Shown piece by piece: positions 24,336 to 33,141 of a DNA stretch of 64,000 nt (position 1 is the stretch's first letter; each line of letters begins with the position of its first letter). The DNA comes from Nocardia rhamnosiphila NBRC 108938 (lineage in GTDB: Bacteria; Actinomycetota; Actinomycetes; Mycobacteriales; Mycobacteriaceae). Under the pieces are notes generated by a model. The model had not been told where the DNA came from. It saw only the letters and a program-made list of their open reading frames with translations, and ran no database searches. Location: positions 60,226-124,225 of the forward strand of contig NZ_JOAJ01000015.1 in assembly GCF_000720425.1 (NCBI RefSeq). The letters are read 5' to 3'. Position numbers and translations under genes: made by a program.

Positions 24336-25142
24336 ATGAGCACAAAGGCTATCTCGGCGTCGGCCCCGGCGGGGGCGGCAACGTATACGACCGAGCCGGA
24401 TCCGGCACTCGCGTTCCGGAATGTGTCGATGGTCTTCGAGAACGGGACCGCCGCGCTGCGCGATATCGACATCACCATCCGCCCGGGCGAATTCGTCTCC
24501 CTCGTCGGGCCGTCCGGCTGCGGAAAATCGACCCTGCTGCGGCTGGCGGCCGGGTTCGAGGAGGCCAGTTCCGGAGCGGTCGACGTGGCGGCCGGGCAAC
24601 TCGGGTACGTCTTCCAGGAGGCGACGCTGCTGCCGTGGCGGACGGTGCTGCGCAATGTGGAACTGCCCGCCGAACTGGCCGGGGTGGACCGCACCGAACG
24701 TCGCGCGGCGGCACTGGGCGCCATCGAGCGGGTGGGCCTGGCCGGATTCGAGAAACACAAACCCGCCCAGCTCTCCGGCGGTATGCGGATGCGGGCCTCC
24801 ATCGCCCGCGCACTCACTCTGCGCCCGGAACTGTTCCTGTTCGACGAACCCTTCGGCGCCCTCGACGAGATCACCCGCCAGCGGCTCAACGAGGAAGTGG
24901 GCGGGCTCTTCCGCCGGGACGCCTTCGCGGGCGTCTTCGTCACCCATTCGGTCCCGGAGGCGGTGTTCATGTCTACCCGGGTCGTCGTGCTCACCGGCCG
25001 TCCGGGCCGGGTGGCCGCCGATATCCCGGTACCCCTGGACTTCCCGCGTGAACCGGGACTGCGCTATACCCCGGAATTCGCCGAGATCGCGGGCGCGGTC
25101 TCGGCGGCCCTGCACACGGCCGAACAGGGGGTCGCGGCATGA
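24336..25142 (+). CDS. ABC importer ATPase, second system
   Basis: The 268-residue product has Walker A GPSGCGKSTLL, Q-loop YVFQEATLLPWRTVL, signature LSGGMRMRASIARAL, Walker B LFLFDEPFGALDE and H-loop VFVTHSVPEAVFMSTRV, as in SsuB/TauB/ThiZ importers. The first 25 residues are Ala/Thr-rich and lie outside the domain, and no clear ribosome site precedes the ATG at 24336, so the true start could be later. It overlaps the permease gene by ATGA. Confidence 0.85.
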   Translation: MSTKAISASAPAGAATYTTEPDPALAFRNVSMVFENGTAALRDIDITIRPGEFVSLVGPSGCGKSTLLRLAAGFEEASSGAVDVAAGQLGYVFQEATLLPWRTVLRNVELPAELAGVDRTERRAAALGAIERVGLAGFEKHKPAQLSGGMRMRASIARALTLRPELFLFDEPFGALDEITRQRLNEEVGGLFRRDAFAGVFVTHSVPEAVFMSTRVVVLTGRPGRVAADIPVPLDFPREPGLRYTPEFAEIAGAVSAALHTAEQGVAA

Positions 25143-26005
25143 CCACGGTCGCGGCGGATACCGCCACCCGAACGGTCGTGCCGCATGCTCGGCCGAAGCA
25201 GGCGGCGGGCACACCCCGGCGCCGGGCCGCACCCGTGCGGATCATCGCCCCCGTGGTGGTTTTCGTACTCGTCACGGGCCTCTGGTACTTCGCGAGCCAC
25301 TATCTGATCGCGGCGGAATCGCGCTTCCTGCTGCCCGGCCCCGACCAGGTGCTCAGCGAAGGACTGCTGGATGCGGCGGTGCGGTCGGAGATCCTGTCCG
25401 CGCTGGGCTCCACGGTGCTGGTCGCGCTGAGCGGGCTGATCGTCGCGATGGTGCTGGGCGTCGGATTCGCGGTCGCGATGAGCCAGGCACGGTGGGCGGA
25501 GTACTCGCTGTACCCGTATGCGGTGATCCTGCAGACCATTCCGATCCTGGCCGTGGTCCCGCTGTTCGGTTTCTGGTTCGGCTACGAATTCGGCAGCCGG
25601 GTGATCGTCTGTGTGATGGTGTCGCTGTTCCCGGTCGTCACCAACACCCTGTTCGGGCTGAAAGCCGTCGCGCCGGCCGAACACGATCTGTTCACGCTGC
25701 ACGGCGCGAGCCGCCGGCAGCGGTTGCGCAAACTCCAATTGCCCACCGCGCTGCCCGCGATGATCTCCGGGTTCAAGATTTCCGGCGGGATGGCGATCAT
25801 CGGTTCGATCGTGGCCGATTTCTTCTTCCGCCAGGGCGAACCCGGTATCGGCCGGATGATCGACGTGTACCGGCAGCGACTGGCCACCGAGGAACTGCTC
25901 ACCGCGCTGCTGCTGTCCTTGCTGGCCGGCCTGCTCCTGTTCTGGTTCTTCGATTTCCTGGCCGTCCGCGTGGAGCGGGCACACGGCCGCCGCCGCGGCC
26001 ACTGA
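25139..26005 (+). CDS. ABC importer permease, second system
   Basis: The 288-residue product has about six membrane helices and the ATPase-docking loop (LHGASRRQRLRKLQLPTALPAMISGFKIS, in part). A polar N-terminus of about 35 residues precedes helix 1 (IIAPVVVFVLVTGLWYFA). It belongs to the SsuC/ThiX-like group. It overlaps the ATPase stop and is followed after 47 bases by the binding protein. Confidence 0.85.
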   Translation: MTTVAADTATRTVVPHARPKQAAGTPRRRAAPVRIIAPVVVFVLVTGLWYFASHYLIAAESRFLLPGPDQVLSEGLLDAAVRSEILSALGSTVLVALSGLIVAMVLGVGFAVAMSQARWAEYSLYPYAVILQTIPILAVVPLFGFWFGYEFGSRVIVCVMVSLFPVVTNTLFGLKAVAPAEHDLFTLHGASRRQRLRKLQLPTALPAMISGFKISGGMAIIGSIVADFFFRQGEPGIGRMIDVYRQRLATEELLTALLLSLLAGLLLFWFFDFLAVRVERAHGRRRGH

Positions 26006-26052
26006 CCTTCCCGACCGCTTCTGCCCCACCATCGCTCACCTCAGGAATCGTT

Positions 26053-27192
26053 ATGAAGAAACCACTGTCCGCCCTCACCGCTCTCGCGGGTACTGCACTG
26101 CTCACCGCCGCCTGCGGAGGCGCGAACTCGGTCCCGGAACCCACCGGCGAGGGACCCTTGGCCGGGGTCTGCCCATCGACCGTCGTGATCCAGACGGACT
26201 GGTACGCCACCCCGGAACGCGCCGCCGCGTTCCAGCTCGTCGGCGCCGACGGCACCGTGGACGTCGACAAAGGCTCCTACGTCGGGCCGTTGGGCGCCAC
26301 AGGTGTCAATGTCGAGGTCCGGCTCGGCGGCCCGTTCCTGGGTGGCCAGCCGGTACCCGCGCAGATGTACCAGGACACTTCGATCACCCTGGGTTTCGTG
26401 CCCACCGACGATGCCGTCCGCGCGCAGGCCGATTTCCCGGTGACCGGCGTGTTCGCCTCGCTCGATGTGAATCCGCAGATCGTCATGTGGGATCCGGCGA
26501 CCTATCACGTCGGATCGTGGCAGGACGTACCCGGCACCGGCGCCCCCGTGGTGTACAGCGAGGGCAAGATCTTCATGGATTACCTGACCGCCAACGGCTA
26601 TGTGCGCCCGGACCAGGCCGATGCCTCGTTCGACGGCACCCCGAGCCGTTTCGTCGCCGAGCGCGGTCGCGTGATGCAGCAGGGCTATGTGTCCAATGAG
26701 CCCTTCCGCTGGGAACACGATGTCGAGGGCTGGCGCAAACCCACCGACTATCTGCTCGTCCACGAATCCGGCTACGAGATCTATCCACACGCCTGGTCGG
26801 TGCGGACCGGCGAACTCGATGCCCTGCGCCCCTGCCTGGCGGAGCTGGTCCCGATGTTGCAGCAGGCCCAGGTCGATTACATCGCGAATCCGGAACCGGT
26901 GAATCAGGCGCTGTTGCGGATCGCCGACACCATCCCCGACGGGCCGCCGATGACCGCCGCCGGTAATGCCGATTCGGTGAAGGTGCAGGTGGCCGAGAAG
27001 ATAGTCGGTAACGGGCCGGACAGCACTCTCGGGAATTTCGACGAGGCGCGGGTCGACCGGGTGATCGACGCCGTCACCCCCATCCTGCGCGCACGTGGCG
27101 ACAGCATTGCCGATGGACTCACCGCCGCGGACCTGGTGACCAACGAATTCATCGATCCGGCCATCGCCTTGCCGACCGTGCCGAAACCCTGA
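26053..27192 (+). CDS. ABC importer substrate-binding lipoprotein, second system
   Basis: The 379-residue product has a lipoprotein signal with lipobox LTAACGG (Cys near 21). The mature part is distant from SsuA and closer to ThiY/HMP-binding-type proteins: VVIQTDWYATPERAAAFQLV at the start and TDYLLVHESGYEIYPHAWS later. That resemblance hints at a pyrimidine-like or other ring ligand, in keeping with two deaminase-like enzymes upstream, but it is an inference. The ATG at 26053 has AGGAATCG before it. A 13-bp perfect hairpin 43 bases downstream ends the operon. Confidence 0.8.
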   Translation: MKKPLSALTALAGTALLTAACGGANSVPEPTGEGPLAGVCPSTVVIQTDWYATPERAAAFQLVGADGTVDVDKGSYVGPLGATGVNVEVRLGGPFLGGQPVPAQMYQDTSITLGFVPTDDAVRAQADFPVTGVFASLDVNPQIVMWDPATYHVGSWQDVPGTGAPVVYSEGKIFMDYLTANGYVRPDQADASFDGTPSRFVAERGRVMQQGYVSNEPFRWEHDVEGWRKPTDYLLVHESGYEIYPHAWSVRTGELDALRPCLAELVPMLQQAQVDYIANPEPVNQALLRIADTIPDGPPMTAAGNADSVKVQVAEKIVGNGPDSTLGNFDEARVDRVIDAVTPILRARGDSIADGLTAADLVTNEFIDPAIALPTVPKP

Positions 27193-27234
27193 ATTCCACT
27201 GTCCCGGGCCGCGTCCCGGTGATGTTCGAGCGTG

Positions 27235-27271
27235 TCCTCCGGTAGCCGGCCGTGTCGTGGCTACCGGAGGA
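27235..27271 (+). terminator. Strong hairpin terminator after the second ABC operon
   Basis: Perfect 13-bp inverted repeat TCCTCCGGTAGCC / GGCTACCGGAGGA with an 11-base loop. No T-tract follows, as is usual for high-GC actinobacteria. It lies 43 bases after the binding-protein stop. The rest of 27272-27482 shows nothing further. Confidence 0.75.
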
Positions 27272-27482
27272 TGTGTGCTGTCCCGTCGGCTCGCGGTGCG
27301 AGCGTGGCCGCGACAGCCGCGGTGATCTCCCGCGCGAGACCGGCGCTACCGCTGCGTGACGGCCGAGCAGCCGGTACCACATGGCGCCGAAGGCGAAGTC
27401 GGTTACGAGATCCAGTGAGGTGGTGGCCGCTGCCGACGATATTCGTGCGCGTGCTGTGCCTGCCGTCGCCGAAGGGGCGGGG

Positions 27483-28391
27483 TCAGTCGGCGGGGGACGG
27501 ATACAGCCACGTCAATGCCGTGAGGCTCTTGTCGAGATATTTGTGCAGCCCGTGCTCGAGCCCGTAGGCCATATCCTCCAGCACGCTGCACCTGGCATAG
27601 AAGGCGGCACGCGCCCGGATCGCCCGCACGTCATGGGCAGCTGTCCGGTAATTGTCCAACGCCGTGTCCAGGGCGGCCGGGCCGAGGTCGCGGTAGACGA
27701 GGCCGAAATCGTGGGCCGGGTCGACGATCGCGGCGTCGCTCCAATCGATGACGCCGGTAATCGTTCCCGAAACCGGTTCCACGAGAACATGCTCTATCCC
27801 GAGGTCGTTGTGGGAGAACACCAGGTCGTAGCGATCCGCCGGGGGCGTTGTTCCGAGAAACGCCTCCACCACAGCGCGGTGCGCGCGGGGAACTGCGTCG
27901 GCGACCGTCTCGTAGGTCCCCGTGGCCTCTGCGAGCCACGATTCCGCCGGCTCGTCGTCGGTGTCCACCAGGTCGGCCATCCGGTCGACAGGAGCGGCGT
28001 GCAGGGCGGCGAGGAATCGACCGAGCTCCGTGGCGATCGGTCGCAGCCGGGCCGATCGCCGCGCCGCGGGCACGTCGATCAGCGGTCGGCCGGGGAGTTC
28101 GAAGTACGCCAGGCAACCCTGCTCGGGAACGCGGAAACACGGCTCGGGAACCGGCAGCGGCGAGATATTCGCGACAGCGGCCAGGAGAGCGGCTTCATCG
28201 GTCACCCGCGCGGCTCGACTCACGGGATCGGGTTCCTTGGCGAAACGCACGATCAACTCGCCGTTGACCTCATAGGCGAGGTTGTCCTCCCCCTCCCCGA
28301 GTAGCGCCACCGTGTCGATCCGGTAGCCGGGCAGTTGGCCGGTCACGATGTCGCGGACGTCTACGGCACGGCTGCCGTCCCCAAATCCCAT
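27483..28391 (-). CDS. Aminoglycoside-phosphotransferase-family kinase
   Basis: The 302-residue product has the eukaryotic-kinase-like APH fold: an N-lobe with ALLGEGEDNLAYEVNGELIVRF (in part), the catalytic loop FSHNDLGIEHVLV (near residue 197) and the metal-binding VIDWSDAAIVDPAHDF. The catalytic Asp and the metal Asp are both present; the loop has His where many members have Asn, as in APH(2'')-type enzymes. It may phosphorylate an aminoglycoside, macrolide or a sugar or choline-like metabolite; the target cannot be told from sequence. It stands alone after the terminator at 27235 and points toward it. Confidence 0.75.
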   Translation of the reverse strand: MGFGDGSRAVDVRDIVTGQLPGYRIDTVALLGEGEDNLAYEVNGELIVRFAKEPDPVSRAARVTDEAALLAAVANISPLPVPEPCFRVPEQGCLAYFELPGRPLIDVPAARRSARLRPIATELGRFLAALHAAPVDRMADLVDTDDEPAESWLAEATGTYETVADAVPRAHRAVVEAFLGTTPPADRYDLVFSHNDLGIEHVLVEPVSGTITGVIDWSDAAIVDPAHDFGLVYRDLGPAALDTALDNYRTAAHDVRAIRARAAFYARCSVLEDMAYGLEHGLHKYLDKSLTALTWLYPSPAD

Positions 28392-28419
28392 GCCACGACT
28401 CTAGAACCCCTGCGTCGGG

Positions 28420-28743
28420 TCAGAAGCCGTCGTCGACCAGCGGTTCGTCCGTGCGCGGGAGACCGGCCCGAATTTGGTGTACCGACGCGCCGCGGGGAAA
28501 TCGGTGGGGGCCATGAGCCTCCACGGGCCCGGCCGGATCGTTGCCCACCGCCGTGATATCAGGACCGCGGCCCGGTACGAGCTCGACCTCGAAATCGCCC
28601 GGCGCGGCGCCGCATCGGGCGATCAGCCGGTAGGCCTCGCTCAGGATGGCCGACTCCTCGTCCACGATCTTGCGGATGCCGAACGCCGGTGCGGAGATGA
28701 GCCATCGGTCCCCGTATCTGCTCACCTTCACCTCGAATCGCAT
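28420..28743 (-). CDS. Small hypothetical protein
   Basis: A 107-residue protein beginning MRFEVKVSRYGDRWLIS. Its first 65 residues (EVKVSRYGDRWLI, IVDEESAILSEAYRLIA, DFEVELVPG) resemble short actinobacterial proteins with a HicB-like beta-alpha-beta fold, but no function is known. The remaining 40 residues are low in structure. The ATG at 28743 has AAGGGGTGAGC before it; an upstream in-frame extension is judged non-coding. It lies 28 bases before the phosphotransferase gene and probably shares its transcript. Confidence 0.5.
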   Translation of the reverse strand: MRFEVKVSRYGDRWLISAPAFGIRKIVDEESAILSEAYRLIARCGAAPGDFEVELVPGRGPDITAVGNDPAGPVEAHGPHRFPRGASVHQIRAGLPRTDEPLVDDGF

Positions 28744-28963
28744 GCTCACCCCTTGGTCGTAAGGCCCGCCCGCACAACTGCTTCCCGGCACGGCTATCGG
28801 GCGCGACGGTTGAATCGACGTTAAGGAGTGCAGACCGATCATGGCGAGTAGTGAGCACAAGTTTGCACAACTACGCTGCGCTCTTTTTCCGGTCTCAGTG
28901 GAAAAGTGCATCATGTACGAAGTGCGGGAAAACTCGTGCTAACCATCGAACAGGGGTTGAAGT

Positions 28964-29293
28964 ATGCGTCTGCGGTTTCTCGGTAAGGGGGGCTCGGATC
29001 TCGGTGGATGCCCCAGTCTGTACACGACCGATCAGGGAAGCTATCTGGTGCAGGGATGGGAGACGGACAGACCGGCGACCGTCGAGATCCCGCATCTTCT
29101 GCTCGGTTACGCCGAACCCGATACCTTCATCGGCGCGCCCATGCAGGATACCGGCAGGGGAACGTTCACCCTCGCCGGCCGTCCGGTCGCCGAGCGTGAG
29201 ATCTTGGAGCAGCTCGATCTGGCACCCGACGAGGTCGCGATCGAAGTCCCGAAGACCAAAAGGACGTTCTACGGTGCGCTATCTTCCGCATGA
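28964..29293 (+). CDS. Small conserved protein at the head of the Scr1-type group
   Basis: A 109-residue acidic protein (LRFLGKGGSDLGGCPSLYTT at the start) of the kind found before DUF6879 genes in Nocardia and Streptomyces. No catalytic motif is visible. The ATG at 28964 follows CAGGGG. It overlaps the DUF6879 gene by 20 bases. Family function is unknown; the tight linkage to an XRE-type regulator suggests a role in a regulatory or toxin-antitoxin-like unit. Confidence 0.65.
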   Translation: MRLRFLGKGGSDLGGCPSLYTTDQGSYLVQGWETDRPATVEIPHLLLGYAEPDTFIGAPMQDTGRGTFTLAGRPVAEREILEQLDLAPDEVAIEVPKTKRTFYGALSSA

Positions 29294-29795
29294 GCCGCCG
29301 GACTGGGCCGCGCTCTTCCGCGAATGCGTCTCCGAGGCATTCCATCTCGAAGTCCGCGACGTCTACGCCGTCCCGGCCGAAACCGGCCGGCTCGGTCGCT
29401 TCCTGGACGGTCGGCCCGCGCTACCGGACGATCAGAAGAATCGGTGGAACACCCTGATCCGGGAGACCATCGGCCGGGGCGTCACGGTACGAAGGGTCCG
29501 CGTGGTATCGGTGCCGCACAGCGACTATCACCGCTGGTTGCTCTCGGTGACCGGCACCAATACCGACGCGGGCGAGGATATCCGGTACGTCCCGCGGCAT
29601 CTGGCCGGCGACGTGCCCTCGGACGACTGGTGGCTGATCGATGACGATCGCGTCGTCTACAACCTGGTCGACGAGCACGGCAAACCCTCCGGTCTCGCGG
29701 TGACGACCGATCGGGGGATCATCCAGTACGCCCGGTGTGTGAAGCACCGGCTCTGGGACATGGCTACGCCCTACACGGAATATGTCGACAGATGA
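29274..29795 (+). CDS. DUF6879-like protein
   Basis: The 173-residue product matches the DUF6879 pattern as I know it: AFHLEVRDVYAVPAETGRL near the start, RVRVVSVPHSDYHRWLL in the middle, then GEDIRYVPRHLAG, DDWWLIDDDRVVYNL and a C-terminal RLWDMATPYTEY. The GTG at 29274 lies inside the previous gene, and its stop overlaps the next gene by ATGA. Members are nearly always next to Scr1/DUF5753-type HTH proteins; the biochemical role is unknown. Confidence 0.7.
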   Translation: MRYLPHEPPDWAALFRECVSEAFHLEVRDVYAVPAETGRLGRFLDGRPALPDDQKNRWNTLIRETIGRGVTVRRVRVVSVPHSDYHRWLLSVTGTNTDAGEDIRYVPRHLAGDVPSDDWWLIDDDRVVYNLVDEHGKPSGLAVTTDRGIIQYARCVKHRLWDMATPYTEYVDR

Positions 29796-30640
29796 ACGAA
29801 GTGCACGATGCGCGAGAAGCTCTCGGGGCACGGCTGCGGGAGCTGCGGCGCCAGGCCGGCCTCACCAACCGCAGACTCGCGCAACTCTGCGGCTGGCACG
29901 AATCCAAGGTGAGCAAGATCGAGTTCGCCCGGATCAGACCCTCCGATGACGATATTCGCGCGTACTGCCGCCACTGCGGCGCCGAGGACCAGCTACCGGA
30001 CCTGCTGGCCACCTCGAACACCATCGAGGTCGCCTACCTCGAATGGCGCAAGATCCTCGGCACCGGCCTCGGCCGCCGGCAACAGAAATCGTTGAAACTC
30101 GAGGCGGCGGCCGCCCATATCCGCGATTACCAGCCGCAGATCGTACCCGGGCTGCTCCAGACAGCGGAGTACGCGGCCGCCAAACTGCGTCGCGGTATCG
30201 AATTCCATCGCGTCCCCGACGACGTCGAGAACGCCGTGTCGAAGCGGATGGAACGGCAACGCATCCTGTACCAGCGCGACCATCTGTTCCACTTCCTGAT
30301 CGCCGAGCAGGCCCTCTACACCACGGTCGGTGACGATGCGGTGATGATCGGCCAGCTCGACCGGCTGTCCTCCCTGATCGGCATGCCTCGCGTGACCATC
30401 GGAATCGTGCCGTTCACCGCCGAAGCGCTGGTGGTGTCCACGAATTTCGCCATGTTCGACAACCGGCTGGTCATGGTCGAGGGGACCGCCGCCGAACTCA
30501 CCATCACCCAGCCGCGCGAGATCGATGTATACGGGCGGGCGTTCGACATCCTGGCCCGGCAGTCGGAGACGGGAGAGGGGGCACGGGCGTTGATCCAGGC
30601 GGCGGTGCGGGGGCGGACGGTGCCCAGCGGGAGCAGCTGA
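29792..30640 (+). CDS. XRE-family HTH regulator with DUF5753 (Scr1-like)
   Basis: The 282-residue product has an N-terminal XRE helix-turn-helix (LGARLRELRRQAGLTNRRLAQLCGWHESKVSKIEF, about 10-45) and a DUF5753 C-terminal domain (RDYQPQIVPGLLQTAEYAAA, QRILYQRDHLFHFLIAEQAL, GMPRVTIGIVPFT). Such proteins are abundant in actinobacteria; some control development or act with small DUF397-type partners. Here the partners are the DUF6879 protein and the small protein upstream, all overlapping, so the three form one unit. Confidence 0.8.
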   Translation: MNEVHDAREALGARLRELRRQAGLTNRRLAQLCGWHESKVSKIEFARIRPSDDDIRAYCRHCGAEDQLPDLLATSNTIEVAYLEWRKILGTGLGRRQQKSLKLEAAAAHIRDYQPQIVPGLLQTAEYAAAKLRRGIEFHRVPDDVENAVSKRMERQRILYQRDHLFHFLIAEQALYTTVGDDAVMIGQLDRLSSLIGMPRVTIGIVPFTAEALVVSTNFAMFDNRLVMVEGTAAELTITQPREIDVYGRAFDILARQSETGEGARALIQAAVRGRTVPSGSS

Positions 30641-30715
30641 CGGGACGGACCCGCCCAGGCCGGTGTGCTGTCATAGTGGCGAGGTTCGTGCGGCCGTCAA
30701 CCAAAGGGAGGGGCG

Positions 30716-31660
30716 ATGAGTCACGGCGAACTGATCAACATCGGCATGGTTCTCGGACGGCGTCTGACCGACACCACCGGCCAACTGACGCATTCCTGGG
30801 CTCACCAGTATCGCCACCGGACCTCCATCGATATCCGGCGCAGTCTGGACGAGTTCTCGTTGTCCGACGAGGACGCCCACCTGCTCGACTACGCCGCCCC
30901 GATGACCGACTTCGAACTCCCGGAGAACGGTGTCCGCCCGATCCGCGGTGTTCCACTGCACGGCATCGACCTGAACGGGCGGGAACTCGATCTGTGGTCC
31001 GGGGATGTCGGCAAGGTAGGTATCCGAGACCCGTCCGGTTCGGTCAAGGGAATGGCCTATCCGCATTCCGACATCACCGCGGATTTCATGGATCGCCTCG
31101 CGATCCCCGACCGGATCGGCGCCTACACCACATTCCGGTTCCTGAACGGCGGGAAGGCGGAGTACACCGGCGCCGGCGGTCTACCGTGGCTCGACGGTAC
31201 CGCCATCTACGTGCACGCGGAATTGGACGCCAAGAGACCGGCGTTCGTTGTGAAGGCAGAGGTCCCGACCTTCGACCCGCATGATGACCGACTCGATCTC
31301 GGTGGTACGACAATAGAGCTCGAGCCGGAGCATTTCGCCAAGGTCGTGGCCAACGAGCGTGTCCTGCGAGATCTGGCGAACGCCGAACCCGAACGCAGCC
31401 TAGTCATGCTGGCCGGTAAAGCCGGTAGACCGGACGAGACCGTGGCCTTTCGCTTCACCGAAGCTCTGCACAGGGAGGGCTTCACCCGCGATGTCTACTT
31501 CGCCACCGGATCGCAGATCATGTGGGACCGCCGGCCATTCCTCGCCGTCGAAGAGGCGTACGACAATACCGGCAGGCGGCTCCCCGCATGGGAGGTGTAT
31601 CCCGCCACCGAGGGACGTACGGCGCAGTTGGCGCCGTTGCGCGACGACCCGGCGCCGTAA
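30716..31660 (+). CDS. Unknown 314-residue protein
   Basis: Not recognised. The protein has no signal peptide or membrane helix. The N-terminal 60 residues are polar with a helical look (LGRRLTDTTGQLTHSWAHQY). A Gly/Asp-rich middle follows (TTFRFLNGGKAEYTGAGGLPWLDGTAIYVHAE), then a C-terminal half with HFAKVVANERVLRDLANAEP and VYFATGSQIMWDRRPFLAVEE. The look is that of a secreted-effector or peptidoglycan-associated domain protein of Nocardiaceae, but this is only an impression. The ATG at 30716 follows AAAGGGAGGGGCG. It lies 75 bases after the Scr1-type regulator and may be its target. Confidence 0.6.
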   Translation: MSHGELINIGMVLGRRLTDTTGQLTHSWAHQYRHRTSIDIRRSLDEFSLSDEDAHLLDYAAPMTDFELPENGVRPIRGVPLHGIDLNGRELDLWSGDVGKVGIRDPSGSVKGMAYPHSDITADFMDRLAIPDRIGAYTTFRFLNGGKAEYTGAGGLPWLDGTAIYVHAELDAKRPAFVVKAEVPTFDPHDDRLDLGGTTIELEPEHFAKVVANERVLRDLANAEPERSLVMLAGKAGRPDETVAFRFTEALHREGFTRDVYFATGSQIMWDRRPFLAVEEAYDNTGRRLPAWEVYPATEGRTAQLAPLRDDPAP

Positions 31661-31732
31661 CGCGGTCGGGATGTCGCTGAACACCGGGCAGCCGGTCGTT
31701 CGTGACCGTCCGTGCGGCCGGGGCGCCCGGGT

Positions 31733-32557
31733 TCAGCCGTGCGGTGCGTGCCGGCGGAGGAAGTCGTCTACCAGGGCGTTCACCGCGTCCGGTACTTCGA
31801 GGGCGACCAGATGGGCGGCGTCCTCCAGGAACGACAGCTCGGCATCGGGGATGGCGCGCGCCATCTCTTCGACCTCGGCGGGCGGGAAGGTCGCATCCTG
31901 CCGGCCGCCGATCACCAGTGTGGGCGTGCGGATGGCGGCGGCGACTTCGCGCTGGTCCGGACGGCGGACGACCACGCTGCGCACCGCGTGCGCCGCCGAA
32001 CCGATATCGTTGGCGCGCACCGTGCGCCGCACCTGCTCGACCACCTGCGGCCGGCTCCGCATCGTCTCCGGACCCAGGAACGCGGCGAGCGCGGCATGCA
32101 CGAGCGGCCCCCGGAATCCACCCAGTACGCGCGCGAGCGCGAGCAGGGCGCCGTATTCGAGGCGCTGCCGCGGACCGGCCGGCGAGGCGGTGCCGTTCAT
32201 CAGCACGGCGGTCAGCACGCGCTCGGGATATAACGCGGCGAAGGTGGTGCCGATCATGGCGCCCCAGGAATTACCCACGATGTGCGCGCGGTCGATCTCG
32301 AGCGTGTCGAGGACCTGGAGCAGGGCTCGAGCGCATTCCCCGAAGGTGAACGGCCGGTCCAGCGGGGTGCTCGCGCCGTGGCCCGGCGGGTCGATGGCGA
32401 CGGTGGTGAACCGCGGGGAGAAATAGGCGACCTGGCCGTCCCAGAGCGTGTGGTCCATCAGCAGGCTCGGCCACAGCAGCATCGCCGGCCCGGTCCCGGT
32501 GATCCGGACGTGGAGCGTGCCCAGTCCGGTGGGGATGTCCCGGTCCGCCTCGCTCAT
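31733..32557 (-). CDS. Alpha/beta hydrolase
   Basis: The 274-residue product has a full alpha/beta-hydrolase set: oxyanion region LLWPSLLMDHTLWDGQV, AIDPPGHGAS, nucleophile elbow VGNSWGAMIG (Ser near 98), the acid region LVIGGRQDATFPPAEV and the histidine in FLEDAAHLVALEVPDAV. The layout is like BioH or 3-oxoadipate-enol-lactonase-type esterases, substrate unknown. The ATG at 32557 follows GGGAGAG, and overlaps the stop of the DUF4254 gene by ATGA or similar, so both are made together. Confidence 0.8.
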   Translation of the reverse strand: MSEADRDIPTGLGTLHVRITGTGPAMLLWPSLLMDHTLWDGQVAYFSPRFTTVAIDPPGHGASTPLDRPFTFGECARALLQVLDTLEIDRAHIVGNSWGAMIGTTFAALYPERVLTAVLMNGTASPAGPRQRLEYGALLALARVLGGFRGPLVHAALAAFLGPETMRSRPQVVEQVRRTVRANDIGSAAHAVRSVVVRRPDQREVAAAIRTPTLVIGGRQDATFPPAEVEEMARAIPDAELSFLEDAAHLVALEVPDAVNALVDDFLRRHAPHG

Positions 32558-33141
32558 TTCGACTCTCCCGTCCCGACGGGCAGCTGGTACGGCATCCGCT
32601 CGCCGACCACCCGGAGGTGCTGTTCGCTCGGGAGACAGCAGCGGCCGGTCTCGACATCGTGCACCAGATCGCGGTAGATGAGCTGCAACTCCGCGAGGCG
32701 GGTCCATTCGAAGTGCATGAGCTCACCGGCCGGGTCGTCGTGGCGCAGCAGATGGAACGCGCGAGCGGCACCGGCGGCGATCACATCGATGAGTTCACCG
32801 AGGGTGCGTTCGTAGACGCGTATACCCGCGGTCGGCGCGGGCAGATGCCGCGAACTCCAGGCGTCGATCTCGGCGATCAGCGTCCGCCGGCGCGATTGCA
32901 GCCGGATTCCGGCGAGCCCCGCTTCGAGCCGATAGGACTCCGACAGGGCCGACGCGAGGCTGCACACCGGCCCGTCGGCGCGCCGGCCGCCGACCGCGTA
33001 CAGCAACTCGGTGGCCGTGGGCAGGCACGATGTGCCCGAGCCGGGCTGTGGCCGCACGATCACCCCCTCCTCGGGGTGATGCGCGGCGGGCGCCGCACGG
33101 CGGTTGGGGAGCTTTCTACGCAGCCGTGGACCGACGAGCAT
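32554..33141 (-). CDS. DUF4254-like protein
   Basis: A 195-residue protein that resembles DUF4254 proteins common in Nocardia: a central helical segment (RRTLIAEIDAWSSRHLPAPTAG), then ERTLGELIDVIAAGAARAFHLL and a conserved end (EWTRLAELQLIYRDLVHDVETGRCCLPS). The first 35 residues are Arg/Pro-rich and may be non-coding or disordered; the start could be a later codon. The family's role is unknown. It is translationally coupled to the alpha/beta hydrolase that follows. Confidence 0.6.
   Translation of the reverse strand: MLVGPRLRRKLPNRRAAPAAHHPEEGVIVRPQPGSGTSCLPTATELLYAVGGRRADGPVCSLASALSESYRLEAGLAGIRLQSRRRTLIAEIDAWSSRHLPAPTAGIRVYERTLGELIDVIAAGAARAFHLLRHDDPAGELMHFEWTRLAELQLIYRDLVHDVETGRCCLPSEQHLRVVGERMPYQLPVGTGESK

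Noticed and set aside
24421..26052. Extension of the second binding-protein frame upstream
   Set aside because: It passes out of frame through the ATPase and permease genes; a lipoprotein signal and ribosome site mark the start at 26053.
30526..30535. GTATAC site near 30530
   Set aside because: It lies deep inside the coding region of the Scr1-type regulator, lacks the TCG/CGA flanks on both sides, and has no promoter context.
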